This document shows, in pieces, positions 29,078 to 38,717 of a stretch of 64,000 bases of DNA (positions are counted from its first letter, which is position 1; every line of letters starts with the position of its first letter). A model generated the notes under the pieces. The model ran no database searches, was not told the DNA's origin, and saw nothing but the letters and a program-made list of their open reading frames with translations. Both the position numbers and the translations under genes were made by a program. This DNA comes from Flavobacterium sp. (GTDB lineage Bacteria > Bacteroidota > Bacteroidia > Flavobacteriales > Flavobacteriaceae). The stretch is from positions 1,591,075 to 1,655,074 of the forward strand of contig CP051546.1 in the NCBI GenBank assembly GCA_012837155.1, in the 5' to 3' direction.

Positions 29078-29851
29078 TTATACCCTAAAAACAACTTTTC
29101 GAATCCCTATTAAAACAAAAATAAATAGGGTGTAAATTATAAAAAACGGAACAATAAATGCTATTAAATTCGTCACTAGCATAAGGGTAATTAGCAACAA
29201 TTGAAAACCCAACCCATAGATAGAAACGAAAGTCATAAACCAATTGGGGAATGTTTTTACCTTGTAAGCGTCTTTGTCCATAGCATGAATTATTTTGTCA
29301 AAAATACCATAAACGATGGTGTAAATGGCAAACATAATAGCAACTGTTTTTTGGCTTTCGCCAGGTAAAGCTTTTGGTGGTTTGTTCTCGAAAATCTTAC
29401 TTGTGGCATCTCCGCCAACGGATTTATTTCTTAAAATTACATAGTAATAATTGTATAAAGTTCCTTGTAATTGAATGCAAAAAAAAGCTAAAATGGTAAG
29501 CCAAAAAGATGTTTTGGTAACATAAAAAATAGCCATTAAAAAAAGAAAATTAAGGACAATATCAAATACGCTATCGAGGTACCTTCCGGTTGTAAGAAGG
29601 TGTTTTTTTGCTCTTGCTAATTCGCCGTCAGCGGCATCGATAATTGATTTTAAAATGATGAAAAATCCAGCCAAAAAGTAATGATTTTTCAAAATAAAAT
29701 AGATAGCAATCAGACCAGAAACTCCAAAAAGTAGTGTGACCTGAATGGGAGTAAATCGCGTTTTTTTGAGTTTGTTGACCAAAATTTTTGCAAGTGGTCG
29801 TCCATAATCTGATAAATCAAGGAATTTATCTTGTGCTGAAAGTTTAGACAT
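29078..29851 (-). CDS. CDP-alcohol phosphatidyltransferase family protein
   Basis: The 257-residue membrane protein contains the family active-site motif as DAADGELARAK, eight residues, then GRYLDSVFD (DGxxARx8Gx3Dx3D). Six or so hydrophobic segments follow the usual pattern. It transfers a phosphoalcohol from a CDP-linked donor during phospholipid or related synthesis; the acceptor cannot be told from sequence. The gene is intact. Confidence 0.88.
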   Translation of the reverse strand: MSKLSAQDKFLDLSDYGRPLAKILVNKLKKTRFTPIQVTLLFGVSGLIAIYFILKNHYFLAGFFIILKSIIDAADGELARAKKHLLTTGRYLDSVFDIVLNFLFLMAIFYVTKTSFWLTILAFFCIQLQGTLYNYYYVILRNKSVGGDATSKIFENKPPKALPGESQKTVAIMFAIYTIVYGIFDKIIHAMDKDAYKVKTFPNWFMTFVSIYGLGFQLLLITLMLVTNLIAFIVPFFIIYTLFIFVLIGIRKVVFRV

Positions 29852-29908
29852 TTATTGATGTTAAACAGGAGATACGACAATATAGTCAGCTGTAAATATA
29901 GCAAAAAA

Positions 29909-30927
29909 TTATTTTGACAATCGATGTAATGTGTAAGTCATTGCTGTTAATAAGAAGAACGCAACCACTTGATGAGTCAGTCCTAGCCACAACGGAACGC
30001 TGTGTAGCAAAGTGAAAACACCTAATGTAAATTGCAAAAACACAATTAAAACCAGCACATTCAATCCTTTCTTTTGCTGTTGCGAAAGCAAATAATTTTT
30101 GCTTTTATAAAATAAGAACAATATTAATCCTACAACGGTATAAGCCAGTATTCTATGTACAAATTGAACGCCGCTTTTTCCTTCGGTAAGTCTTTCGAAC
30201 CAAGTATCTTTTTCTAAAATTATACTTTCGTGAAAGAATTGTCCCGTCGCCTCATCAATGGCCAATGATTGTGAATTAGACCCGCATTTAGTCCAGCAAC
30301 AAATCCGCCATAAATAATTTGCAAAAGCAGAATGGCCAATGTAAATCGGGCTAAATTTCGCAAAGGAATAATCAAGGCATTTTTATGGATATAAATTAAA
30401 TCCAAGGCAAGCCAAAGCGTGTAAGCAAATGTTATAAAGGCAAAAGTCAAGTGCAAGGATAATCGAAAATGACTCACGTCTGGATTGTTAACTAAACCAC
30501 TTTTTACCATAAACCAACCCAAAAAACCTTGAAATGCGCCCATTCCCAGTAGAATGTAGCATTTGTTTAATGTGTCTTTGTCAATTTTTTTCTTGATTAA
30601 GAAATAGACAAAAGGGATGATAAATACAAAACCAAGAACCCGACCAATGAGCCGGTGAAACCATTCCCAAAAGTAGATGTATTTATAATCCGAAAGGGTA
30701 AAATCGTTGTGAATATTGATTTTTTGATATTCGGGAAACTGCTTGTATTGCTCAAAAGTTTCCTGCCACTTGGCTTCAGTAAGCGGCGGAAATGTATCAG
30801 TAACTAAATGCCAATCGGTCATGGAAAGGCCCGAATTGGTCAAACGGGTAATTCCGCCTACGACAACCATGACAAACACTAAAAAACAACCTGAAAGCAA
30901 CCAGATTATTACGGATTTATTTTTCAT
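29909..30927 (-). CDS. ctaA: Heme A synthase (COX15/CtaA), one apparent frameshift
   Basis: Heme A synthase oxidises heme O to heme A for cytochrome oxidases. The start is MKNKSVIIWLLSGCFLVFVM. Family motifs are VVGGITRLTNSGLSM, WEWFHRLIGRVLGF (heme-ligand His), HFRLSLHLTFAF, and after a one-base break near 30250, VQFVHRILAYTVV and LTHQVVAFFLL. The repaired length of about 340 residues with eight membrane helices is normal. Confidence 0.9.
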
Positions 30928-30942
30928 AACATTCTTTTTTTT

Positions 30943-31298
30943 TTACCGCAAATTCGCAAATTAATTTTTTAAGCTTATGATACGTTTATATTCTAAAGAG
31001 ATTAAATTAAAATTGACAAGTATTGCTAATTTGTTTTTAGAGACTTTTAAGTAGTTTAAACATTGATTATAATGACTATTATTGAAGCAATCTACGGTTT
31101 TTATTTCAAGAATAATTTTGTCATAAACACAAAGTCTGCATAAATTTTATGTTTTAAAGTGGTTTCTTTATAGTTGACAGAAACCCTTTTCCAAGATTTT
31201 TATAAACTTCAAATAGGATGCCTACTATTGTGTAATTTTCTTCTTTAAAAATATATTCTTCCATAAAAGCTAAAAAATAATTTGCGAATTTGCGGTTA
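30943..31298. repeat. Inverted repeats flanking a decayed GxxExxY gene
   Basis: ACCGCAAATTCGCAAATTAA at 30943-30962 and its complement near 31277-31296 are perfect inverted repeats of about 19-20 bp. They bracket the pseudogene and reach the end of cca. Confidence 0.8.
30961..31264 (-). pseudogene. Decayed GxxExxY family gene
   Basis: Starting at 31264, MEEYIFKEENYTIVGILFEV and YKNLGKGF align with the intact paralogue at 32748-33122. About 27 residues are then missing, after which SVNYKETTLKHKIYADFV resumes in another frame. A further shift leads to DKIILEIKTVDCF and [19 protein letters not shown], ending at 30961. The internal deletion is more than a sequencing slip, so this copy is probably dead. 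Confidence 0.75.
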
Positions 31299-32725
31299 AA
31301 TCTTTTTTATCCCTAATTTTTTTCCTCTTTTCAATACAAAATCATAGGCTGCCTGATAATCATTTGGAATTTCGCCTTCTAAAATAGCTTCTTTTACGGC
31401 TTCTTTTAAAATTCCAATTTCGCGTGATGGTTTCAAATTAAAAATTTTCATAATTTCTTCGCCAGAAATGGGAGGTTGAAAATTCCGGACATGATCCCGT
31501 GCTTCGACTTCCACGATTTTCTTTCGAACCAATTCAAAATTTCCGTGATATTTCTTGAATTTAATGGGGTTTTAGTGGTAATGTCGGCTTCGCACAGTGT
31601 CATCAAGCTTTCTACATCTTCGCCAGCATCAAAAACCAAACGACGCACGGCCGAATCGGTAACTAAATCTTGTGATAAAACAATGGGGCGCGAACTCATC
31701 ATGACCATTTTTTGTACAAATTTCATTTTGTGGTTTAGTGGCATGTGTAATCTTTCGAAGATTTTTTTAGTCATTTTTCCGCCAAGGAATTCATGTCCGT
31801 GAAAGGTCCAACCTTGTTTTTTATTGAAGCGTTTTGTGGGTGCTTTTCCAATGTCGTGCAACAATGCCGACCATCGCAACCAAACGTCATCTGTGTTTGG
31901 GCAAATATTATCGACCACTTCCAGCGTATGATAAAAATTGTTTTTATGGGTTTGTCCTTCAATTTCTTCGACCTGATTTAAGGCGGTTAATTCGGGTAAA
32001 ATAAGGTCTAAAAGTCCTGTTTTATACAATAACAAAAATCCAATTGAAGGCTTGTCAGTCGAAAGGATTTTATTCAATTCATCGACGATTCGTTCGCCTG
32101 AAATGATTTTGATTCGTTCGGCATTTTTTGTAATCGATTGCAAAGAATTTTCTTCGATTTCAAACCCCAATTGATTGGCAAAACGAATCGCACGAAGCAT
32201 TCGCAACGGATCATCAGAAAACGTAATATCTGGATCGAGTGGGGTTTTGATGGTTTTATTTTCTAAATCTTTTAGGCCGTTAAAAGGATCCGAAAGTTCA
32301 CCAAAATTGGCTGCGTTCAACGATAAAGCCAAAGCATTGATGGTAAAATCGCGACGGTTTTGATCGTCTTCAAGCGTGCCGTTTTCTACTACTGGATTCC
32401 GACTTTCGAAATGGTAGGATTCTTTTCGGGCGCCTACAAATTCGATGTCGATTTCTCCAAATCGCAGCATGGCTGTTCCGTAGTTTTTAAAAACCTGAAC
32501 TTTTGGTTTTTTGGGCAGTAATTGAGATACTTTTAAAGCTAATTCGATTCCGCTACCTACGGCAACAACATCAATGTCTTTTTTGAAATCTCTTTTCAAG
32601 AGTAAATCTCTTACGAAGCCGCCAATGACATAGCTGTCAATATGGAGTTCTTGTGAAGCTTGAGAAATAACTTCGAAAATTGGATTTCCTAAAGCGATGC
32701 TATAGTTGTTTTTTATTGTAGCCAC
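31296..32725 (-). CDS. cca: CCA tRNA nucleotidyltransferase / poly(A) polymerase family with HD domain, one apparent frameshift
   Basis: The enzyme adds or repairs the 3' CCA of tRNA. The nucleotidyltransferase motif is [20 protein letters not shown] plus DVVAVG, followed by [13 protein letters not shown], the RNA-binding [17 protein letters not shown] and an HD domain ([15 protein letters not shown]). A one-A gap near 31547 separates TPLNSR from [20 protein letters not shown]. The frame is open to 32773, but I prefer GTG at 32725 ([14 protein letters not shown]). Upstream residues derive from the inverted repeat of the neighbouring GxxExxY unit, and family members start near this point. Confidence 0.85.
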
Positions 32726-33150
32726 TGATTCACAGATTTTATTTTTATTATTTAATGATTCTTTTATACTCAAGAGAGGTTTTGTTGAAGTTTACTAAAA
32801 TAGCAAGTCTATGACCAGAAACGTGTAAATAGTTTAAGCATTGAGAGATATGTTTTTCATGCAATGATTCTGTCGATTTTATTTCGATTATGATTTTATC
32901 TAAAACTACAAAATCGGCATAAAATTTATGATTTAAAATTATATCTTTATAATGAACCGAATATTCTTTTTCTCTCTCAAAAGAAAAATTAATTTTTTTT
33001 AGTTCATATTCAAAAGCATCTTTATAAACAATTTCGGAGAAACCTTTGCCGAGATTTTTGTGAACTTCTATCAGAGCACCAATAATTTTGTACGTGTCCT
33101 CTTCGTATAAATAGTTTGACATTTAATAAATATTTTATAAATCTGTGAAT
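32718..33150. repeat. Inverted repeats flanking an intact GxxExxY gene
   Basis: TAGCCACTGATTCACAGATT at 32719-32738 and AATCTGTGAATCTGTGGCTA near 33139-33158 are inverted copies with one mismatch. They share the pattern CCRCWRATTCRCARATT with the repeats around the decayed copy. The left one overlaps the likely start codon of cca. Confidence 0.75.
32748..33122 (-). CDS. GxxExxY family protein
   Basis: The 124-residue protein matches the family: [20 protein letters not shown] (containing GFSEIVY, the GxxExxY motif), [20 protein letters not shown], and [19 protein letters not shown]. The D...E.K residues resemble a PD-(D/E)XK nuclease-like core. Function is unproven. It is flanked by inverted repeats and sits between cca and the threonylcarbamoyl-AMP synthase gene. 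Confidence 0.88.
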   Translation of the reverse strand: MSNYLYEEDTYKIIGALIEVHKNLGKGFSEIVYKDAFEYELKKINFSFEREKEYSVHYKDIILNHKFYADFVVLDKIIIEIKSTESLHEKHISQCLNYLHVSGHRLAILVNFNKTSLEYKRIIK

Positions 33151-33180
33151 CTGTGGCTAAAAAATAATTTGCGGTAAATT

Positions 33181-33747
33181 TTACTTACGAATCACTTTTA
33201 CCTGAGAATCATTCGTCAATTTTATGATTGTCGACGGTTTTCCACCAATTTTTTCGCGATGCAAATTTACAACATAGTCTACACCTTTGATAATTTCGGG
33301 ACTAATAGCTGCGAAAGCAATGGGTGTAGCTTGTCCCGAGATATTTGCCGAGGTCGAAACCAAAGGTTTTTTCATTCTTTCCATCAATTTGAAACAAAAA
33401 GGTTCTTTTACGATTCGAATACCCAAGGTTTTATCAGTAGCAATTAGATTCGCAGCCACGTTCCTGGGATTGTCTAAAATTAAAGTAGTTGGTTTCTCAG
33501 ATAAATCTATAATTTGCCAAGCCACTTCTGGAATATCCTTAAAAATAGTATACATCATTTTTTCGCCATTCATTAGGCAAATCATGCTTTGGGTTTCGGC
33601 TCTTTGTTTGAGTTTGTAGATTTTGGCTACGGCTTCGGGATTGGTGGCATCGCAACCAATTCCCCAAACGGTGTCAGTTGGATAAAGGATGATGCCTCCC
33701 TCTTTGATAACTTCGTAGGCATTGTGTACTTCTTCGTTGAGATTCAT
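33181..33747 (-). CDS. tsaC: L-threonylcarbamoyladenylate synthase (TsaC/YwlC/Sua5 family)
   Basis: The enzyme makes threonylcarbamoyl-AMP from threonine, bicarbonate and ATP for the t6A modification of ANN-decoding tRNAs. The 188-residue protein shows GGIILYPTDTVWGIGCDATN, YKLKQRAETQSMICLM, the KPTTLIL motif and PLVSTSANISGQATP. There is no C-terminal Sua5 domain. The frame is intact. Confidence 0.92.
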   Translation of the reverse strand: MNLNEEVHNAYEVIKEGGIILYPTDTVWGIGCDATNPEAVAKIYKLKQRAETQSMICLMNGEKMMYTIFKDIPEVAWQIIDLSEKPTTLILDNPRNVAANLIATDKTLGIRIVKEPFCFKLMERMKKPLVSTSANISGQATPIAFAAISPEIIKGVDYVVNLHREKIGGKPSTIIKLTNDSQVKVIRK

Positions 33748-34088
33748 ACTGTTTTATAAAAATAAATTCGACTGCAAAATAACTATTCTAAATGGTATAA
33801 ATCTTGGTTTGAGTTTTTAATCAATCCATATTTATGCTTTTTTGTAAATTTAGGAGGCTGTTTTTGGCAAATATAATTGCTAACACTAAACGGAACGCCT
33901 ATCTTTGAAAGGATTTTGCAAGGCTATTTTTTTAATAAAAATTGCCAGAGGTAATCCTAACTTTTTTATTTATGAAATGAGTATGACCGTTATTGGGTCG
34001 CAAACACCAATGATGATATGCGACCCGAGCGATAGCGAATAGGCGAAGCAATTACATATGACCGATAAAAATAAATAAATATCAACAT
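33748..34088. other. Intergenic region upstream of GT17 gene
   Basis: This 341-base gap contains one clear hairpin, GGTCGCA near 33995 with TGCGACC near 34018, and otherwise AT-rich sequence. I see no ORF or RNA gene. Confidence 0.5.
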
Positions 34089-35054
34089 ATGAATAAACTA
34101 ATTGATTGTTTTACATTTTTTAATGAACTTGATTTATTAGAAATTAGACTGAAATATTTGTACGATATTGTTGATTATTTTGTAATTGTTGAGGCCGATA
34201 CTTCTTTTAATGGAGATGTAAAGACGATGGTTTTTAAGGATAACAGGAATCGATTTGCTCCTTTTATAGACAAGATAATAGTTGTTCCTATAAAAATGAA
34301 AAATTTTAATCAAGTAAAAGGAGTTGCATGGAAAAGGGAAGAATATCAGAGAAATTGTATTCAAGAAGGAATAAATAAACTTAATCTTAAGGATACTGAT
34401 TTAGTTTTAATTAGTGATATTGATGAAATACCCAATAAAAATATTTTAACAGACTTGAAAAAGGGCAATGAATCAAAGCTTATAATCAAAAAGGAGTCTA
34501 CTTTAAATTTGCTCATCAAGTCTATTTTCTATTCTATAAAAAGAGTGTTTTATAAAATTATTACTAAAGACACACAAAAATTGGCTTCGCAGTTGAAGTT
34601 GATTTATCTTATCATTGTTAAAAAGTTTCCATTTCCCTTTAATTTCGAAATGTATAATAATTATTACTATTTGAATTATCAAAAAAAGAATAGTTATTGG
34701 TTTGGTTTACAATGTGTACAGGCAAAATGGTTGAAAGAATTTACTCCAAATCAGATAAGAATTTTTAGAGAAACTCCTGTTCAAACCATCAAAGCAGGAG
34801 GATGGCATTTCTCTTATTTGGGAGGAAAAGAAATGATAAAGTACAAGATAAAAAACTTTTCCCATCAAGAATACAATGTGCCAGAAATTGTTTCTGATGA
34901 TTATATCGATTTTTGTATTAAAAAAGGGTACAGTTTGTTTGAATACTACAAAAATTCAAAAGCAAAACCCAAATACGAGAAAATTGACATTTCTCATTTG
35001 CCAAATGATTTGAAAGATATTGTTGTATCCTATCGAGATTTAATCCTCGAATAG
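34089..35054 (+). CDS. Glycosyltransferase family 17-like protein
   Basis: The 321-residue protein starts MNKLIDCFTFFNELDLLEIR and has VDYFVIVEADTSFNGD, the segment KREEYQRNCIQEGI, the metal-binding LVLISDIDEIPN, and IKAGGWHFSYLGG. This is the pattern of GT17 proteins, related to beta-1,4-mannosyl-glycoprotein N-acetylglucosaminyltransferase. The acceptor is unknown. It is the first gene of a surface-glycan gene group, intact and very AT-rich. Confidence 0.85.
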   Translation: MNKLIDCFTFFNELDLLEIRLKYLYDIVDYFVIVEADTSFNGDVKTMVFKDNRNRFAPFIDKIIVVPIKMKNFNQVKGVAWKREEYQRNCIQEGINKLNLKDTDLVLISDIDEIPNKNILTDLKKGNESKLIIKKESTLNLLIKSIFYSIKRVFYKIITKDTQKLASQLKLIYLIIVKKFPFPFNFEMYNNYYYLNYQKKNSYWFGLQCVQAKWLKEFTPNQIRIFRETPVQTIKAGGWHFSYLGGKEMIKYKIKNFSHQEYNVPEIVSDDYIDFCIKKGYSLFEYYKNSKAKPKYEKIDISHLPNDLKDIVVSYRDLILE

Positions 35055-35095
35055 AGAAAAAAGGAGTGATCAAAGTATCCTTTTCTCTTAATCGC

Positions 35096-35137
35096 TATTC
35101 ATTCGTTTGACTTTATGACATTAAAACTTTCGACTTA
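35096..35137 (+). repeat. 42-bp exact repeat, copy 1
   Basis: The sequence begins TATTCATTCGTTTGACTTTA and ends TTTCGACTTA; it recurs at 54094-54135. It lies in the gap between convergent glycosyltransferase genes. Confidence 0.8.
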
Positions 35138-35156
35138 CTTATGTGGTGGCTATGCT

Positions 35157-36134
35157 TTATTTTTTCAAGTATTTCATGGCTCTTGGGCTAATCCAAGTTT
35201 GATTTTTTAGGACATTCGCATAATAGCAAATTAGATTTTTAAGCATCAATCGATTTACCTTTAATTTTGGAATAAAAAATAAGAATAGACTTAGTAGGGA
35301 TGGAATTATTTTTTCGAATAGTACTCCTATAATCAACAAACTATGTAAATATAATTGAGCTCTAAATGGAAATTGATTATTGATATAGACGTGTTTCGAT
35401 ATAATTACTTCTGTTTTTGTGAGGGCTTTTGTTTTTATATTTAATCGGGAAGCTCCACCATGTTGATGAAAAATAGTTGCCTTGCGGGTAACGGCGACTT
35501 TGCCACCCATGGCATTCATCTTTTTGCAAAAATCGACATCTTCAAAATACAACCAATATGTTTCGTTCCAACCTTTAATTTTGTAAAACCAATCTTTGCT
35601 TATAAAAATAACTGCTCCGGTAACCCAATCAGGATAAAACAAATCGTCGGTGTTGTTGTTGAAACGCTTTTCTAAGATTGCTTTATTCCTCTTTCTATAA
35701 AGACATCTTGCGATTCCGAAAAACCGCCCTAGGACAGGGAACAAATTATTCTGTTTGTAAAAAGCACCATTCTCATTGATTTGGAGGCAGGATAATATCC
35801 CAATTTCGGGATGCGAAACGGCTGTTTGTAATAAGGTTTCTAATGCGTTAAATGTAAGTTTGGTGTCTGGATTCAAAAACAGAAAATGATTTCCCGTAGC
35901 AATGCCAGCAGCAAAGTTGCATCCGTTTGAGAAACCATTATTTCCTGAGTTTTCTATAAATGTGAATCGGGAATATTTTTGTTTAAAAACAGAGAATTGT
36001 CCGTCATTAGAAAAATTATCAACAATTATGGCTTCGAATGAGATTGTTTTTGAGGTAATTGCGTCAATAGATTCTAAGCATTCATCTAAGGCTTTCCATC
36101 CGCGGTAATTGACAATAATTATTGAAATATCCAA
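35157..36134 (-). CDS. Glycosyltransferase family 2 (rhamnosyltransferase-like)
   Basis: The 325-residue protein has the GT-A start MDISIIIVNYRGWKALDECL, NSGNNGFSNGCNFAAG, the DxD-like FLFLNPDTKL, GWNETYWLYFEDVDFCKKM, and a hydrophobic C-terminal segment near residues 265-290. It resembles enzymes of O-antigen or capsule assembly. Donor and acceptor are unknown. Confidence 0.87.
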   Translation of the reverse strand: MDISIIIVNYRGWKALDECLESIDAITSKTISFEAIIVDNFSNDGQFSVFKQKYSRFTFIENSGNNGFSNGCNFAAGIATGNHFLFLNPDTKLTFNALETLLQTAVSHPEIGILSCLQINENGAFYKQNNLFPVLGRFFGIARCLYRKRNKAILEKRFNNNTDDLFYPDWVTGAVIFISKDWFYKIKGWNETYWLYFEDVDFCKKMNAMGGKVAVTRKATIFHQHGGASRLNIKTKALTKTEVIISKHVYINNQFPFRAQLYLHSLLIIGVLFEKIIPSLLSLFLFFIPKLKVNRLMLKNLICYYANVLKNQTWISPRAMKYLKK

Positions 36135-36607
36135 TTTTTATGATTTATGACTGTTTGCTTTTAGTTTTTAATCTTGTTTGTGCGCTAGTTTTAGCTTAGA
36201 CTATTGAAATGTCAAAAGGTTTAAGTTATTTATGCGAGTTAAATTTTATTCTTTTAAGTCTATTGGGTAATAAAATCAGGTGCAAGTTAGTAAAAAAACG
36301 TTTAAATGCATATATATCGGTTGTAATGCTTGTTTGTATCTAAAATGGCTTTTGTAAACCCCTGTTTTATTCAATCGATTATGGGTTTGTTAGATTATAA
36401 ATTTTATGGAGAAGAATTTATTTAAAGGGATAATTTTCGAAATGAACAGGTGTTTTTTTTATTTATCAATCTGGTTTTCAGTATATTATTCGCTTTGTGA
36501 ACAATGCTTTTTACTTCAAATAAATACACTTAGTGGATTATGTTTACAAAAATATTTAATTAACTTTGTGAGTTCTTAATAAGAAGGGAAACTTCCTACT
36601 TTACTAT
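36135..36607. other. Intergenic region between divergent glycosyltransferase genes
   Basis: The 473-base AT-rich stretch shows no ORF with coding character, no strong hairpin and no repeat that I can find elsewhere in the window. It should contain both divergent promoters. Confidence 0.5.
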
Positions 36608-37795
36608 TTGTTTTTTATGCTAAAAAAAATTACAGCCGTATTCGACAAACCTTTTTTTAAAAACAAAAAATACGTTTCTATTCTATGGTTATTGGCGACT
36701 GTTTTGGCTATTTTACCTAAATTTTTCCGAGATAAGTACAATAATTACCTAATATACAAAAATGTTTTTTGGCATGTAGTGCATCAAATGGCTTTGTATA
36801 CTGAATATCCTTTGGAGTATTTTGATCATAATCATTATGGGCCTGTTTTCAGTTTGGTTATAGGACCATTTGCTCTTTTGCCTGATTGGTTAGGGCTTCC
36901 CTTGTGGAGTGTTTTTACCTGTGTTTTATTGCTTTGGGCGATATATCAGTTGCCTATTAAACAAATACAAATAGTCGCTGTTTTGTGGATTTGCTTGAAC
37001 GAATATTTAATTGCAGCACAAAGTTTTCAGATAAATTCTATGATGGTGTTTATCATTGTGATGTCGTACGTTCTCATTGTCAAAGAGAAAGATTTTTGGG
37101 CGGCTATGCTAATTGCATTAGGAACTTTTATCAAACTGTACGGAATAGTTGGATTGGCTTTCTTTTTCTTTTCCAAATACAAGCCAAAATTAGTCTTTTC
37201 GTTGTTGTTTTGGAGTCTTATTTTTTTCGTCGCTCCTATGTTGTTTTCGTCGCCTGCGTACATTCTGGAGCGTTATGTGGAATGGTATAATCGATTGGTA
37301 ATCAAAAATCAAACAAATGCTGTTTTAGACTCGTATCAAGATTTTTCGGTCATGGGGGTGGTGCGTCGTATTGCACAGGATCCTATGATTCCGAATGCGC
37401 CTTTTTTGATTGGTGGCTTATTCCTTTTTGGGTTGCCCTATTTGCGATTTCAAGCGTATACGAGTACCAAGTTTCAATTATTATTATTGGCATCGGTACT
37501 TATTTTTACGGTTATTTTTAGTTCAGGATCAGAATCGCCTACGTATATTATTGCGTTTGTTGGTGTAGCAATATGGTATGTCATACAGCCGAGTCCTAAA
37601 ACCAAATGGATTAATGGGTTGCTTATTTTTGCCCTAATTCTGACGAGTTTTTCTCATACCGATTTGTTTCCAAGATTTATTGTAGAGCAGTATGTGAGAC
37701 CTTATTCTTTAAAAGCAATTCCTTGTATTGTTATTTGGTTTTTGATAGTGTACCAAATGATGACCGAACCTTTTCAAACAGAAACAAATGAATAA
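36608..37795 (+). CDS. Polyprenol-phosphate-sugar glycosyltransferase, GT87/DUF2029-like
   Basis: The 395-residue protein has about ten membrane helices. GT87 features are NYLIYKNVFWHVVHQMALYT, EYFDHNHYGPVFSLVIGPFA, INSMMVFIIVMSYV and GTFIKLYGIVGLAFF. GT87 enzymes use polyprenyl-phosphate sugars at the outer face of the membrane. It overlaps the next gene by eight bases; that gene could make the lipid-linked donor. Confidence 0.82.
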   Translation: MFFMLKKITAVFDKPFFKNKKYVSILWLLATVLAILPKFFRDKYNNYLIYKNVFWHVVHQMALYTEYPLEYFDHNHYGPVFSLVIGPFALLPDWLGLPLWSVFTCVLLLWAIYQLPIKQIQIVAVLWICLNEYLIAAQSFQINSMMVFIIVMSYVLIVKEKDFWAAMLIALGTFIKLYGIVGLAFFFFSKYKPKLVFSLLFWSLIFFVAPMLFSSPAYILERYVEWYNRLVIKNQTNAVLDSYQDFSVMGVVRRIAQDPMIPNAPFLIGGLFLFGLPYLRFQAYTSTKFQLLLLASVLIFTVIFSSGSESPTYIIAFVGVAIWYVIQPSPKTKWINGLLIFALILTSFSHTDLFPRFIVEQYVRPYSLKAIPCIVIWFLIVYQMMTEPFQTETNE

Positions 37796-38717
37796 AAAAG
37801 TTGCAATTGTTATCCCTTCTCATAATGAAGAAGGCAACGTAGCGGTAATGGTTACGGCTATTCATAAAGTAATGGATTCATTGCCTTATGATTATGATAT
37901 TGTGTTTGTGGATGATGGTAGCACTGATAATACATTGCATGTATTGGAACGTATAGCTCAAAGTGATGATAAAGTATTTTATGTTCAGTTGTCTCGAAAT
38001 TTTGGACATCAAAATGCATTAAAGGCAGGAGTTGATTTGGTCAATGCCAATGCCGTTATTACGATGGACGGCGATATGCAACACCCCCCAGAATTACTGC
38101 CAAAGTTATTAGAAAAATGGGAAGAAGGATATGATATTGTGTATACTAGAAGGGAGGAGGATAAAGAATTGTCTTATTTTAAACGAAAATCCTCTAAAGG
38201 GTTTTATAAATTAATGAACTATTTATCGGAAGTTAATTTTGAGCCAGGTACTGCCGATTTCCGATTGATGGATGAAAGAGTAGTGGAGGGGTTTTCTCAA
38301 TTTTCTGAAAATGAATTGTTTATTCGAGGATTAGTAAGTTGGCTTGGATTTAAACAATATGCTATTGATTATCAGCCAGCAGAACGATTTTCGGGTACGA
38401 GCAAATACACCATCAAAAAAATGATTCGATTTGCATTACAAGGAATCACTTCGTTTAGTATTCGCCCTTTGTATTTAGCTATTTATTTGGGGTTGGGGTT
38501 ATCTTTTTTTGCTTTTGTTTTTTACACCATTTATGTTGTTTATAGTATTTATCACGGGCATATTATTTCAGGATGGGCATCGGTCATTAGTACGATTGTG
38601 TTTTTTGGAGGACTTAACCTAATTGTTTTGGGAATCATTGGTCTGTATGTAGGAAAATTGTTTATACAATCCAAACAACGCCCCAACTATTTAATTAAAA
38701 GCACCAATTACAAATGA
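37788..38717 (+). CDS. GT2 polyprenyl-phosphate glycosyltransferase (DPM1/GtrB-like)
   Basis: The 309-residue protein starts KVAIVIPSHNEEGNVAVMV and has YDIVFVDDGSTDNTLHVLE, QLSRNFGHQNALKAGVD, VITMDGDMQHPPELLPKLLE, and two C-terminal membrane helices. This architecture transfers a sugar from a nucleotide to polyprenyl phosphate. It lies between the GT87 gene and a deacetylase gene in an overlapping operon. Confidence 0.9.
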   Translation: MNKKVAIVIPSHNEEGNVAVMVTAIHKVMDSLPYDYDIVFVDDGSTDNTLHVLERIAQSDDKVFYVQLSRNFGHQNALKAGVDLVNANAVITMDGDMQHPPELLPKLLEKWEEGYDIVYTRREEDKELSYFKRKSSKGFYKLMNYLSEVNFEPGTADFRLMDERVVEGFSQFSENELFIRGLVSWLGFKQYAIDYQPAERFSGTSKYTIKKMIRFALQGITSFSIRPLYLAIYLGLGLSFFAFVFYTIYVVYSIYHGHIISGWASVISTIVFFGGLNLIVLGIIGLYVGKLFIQSKQRPNYLIKSTNYK

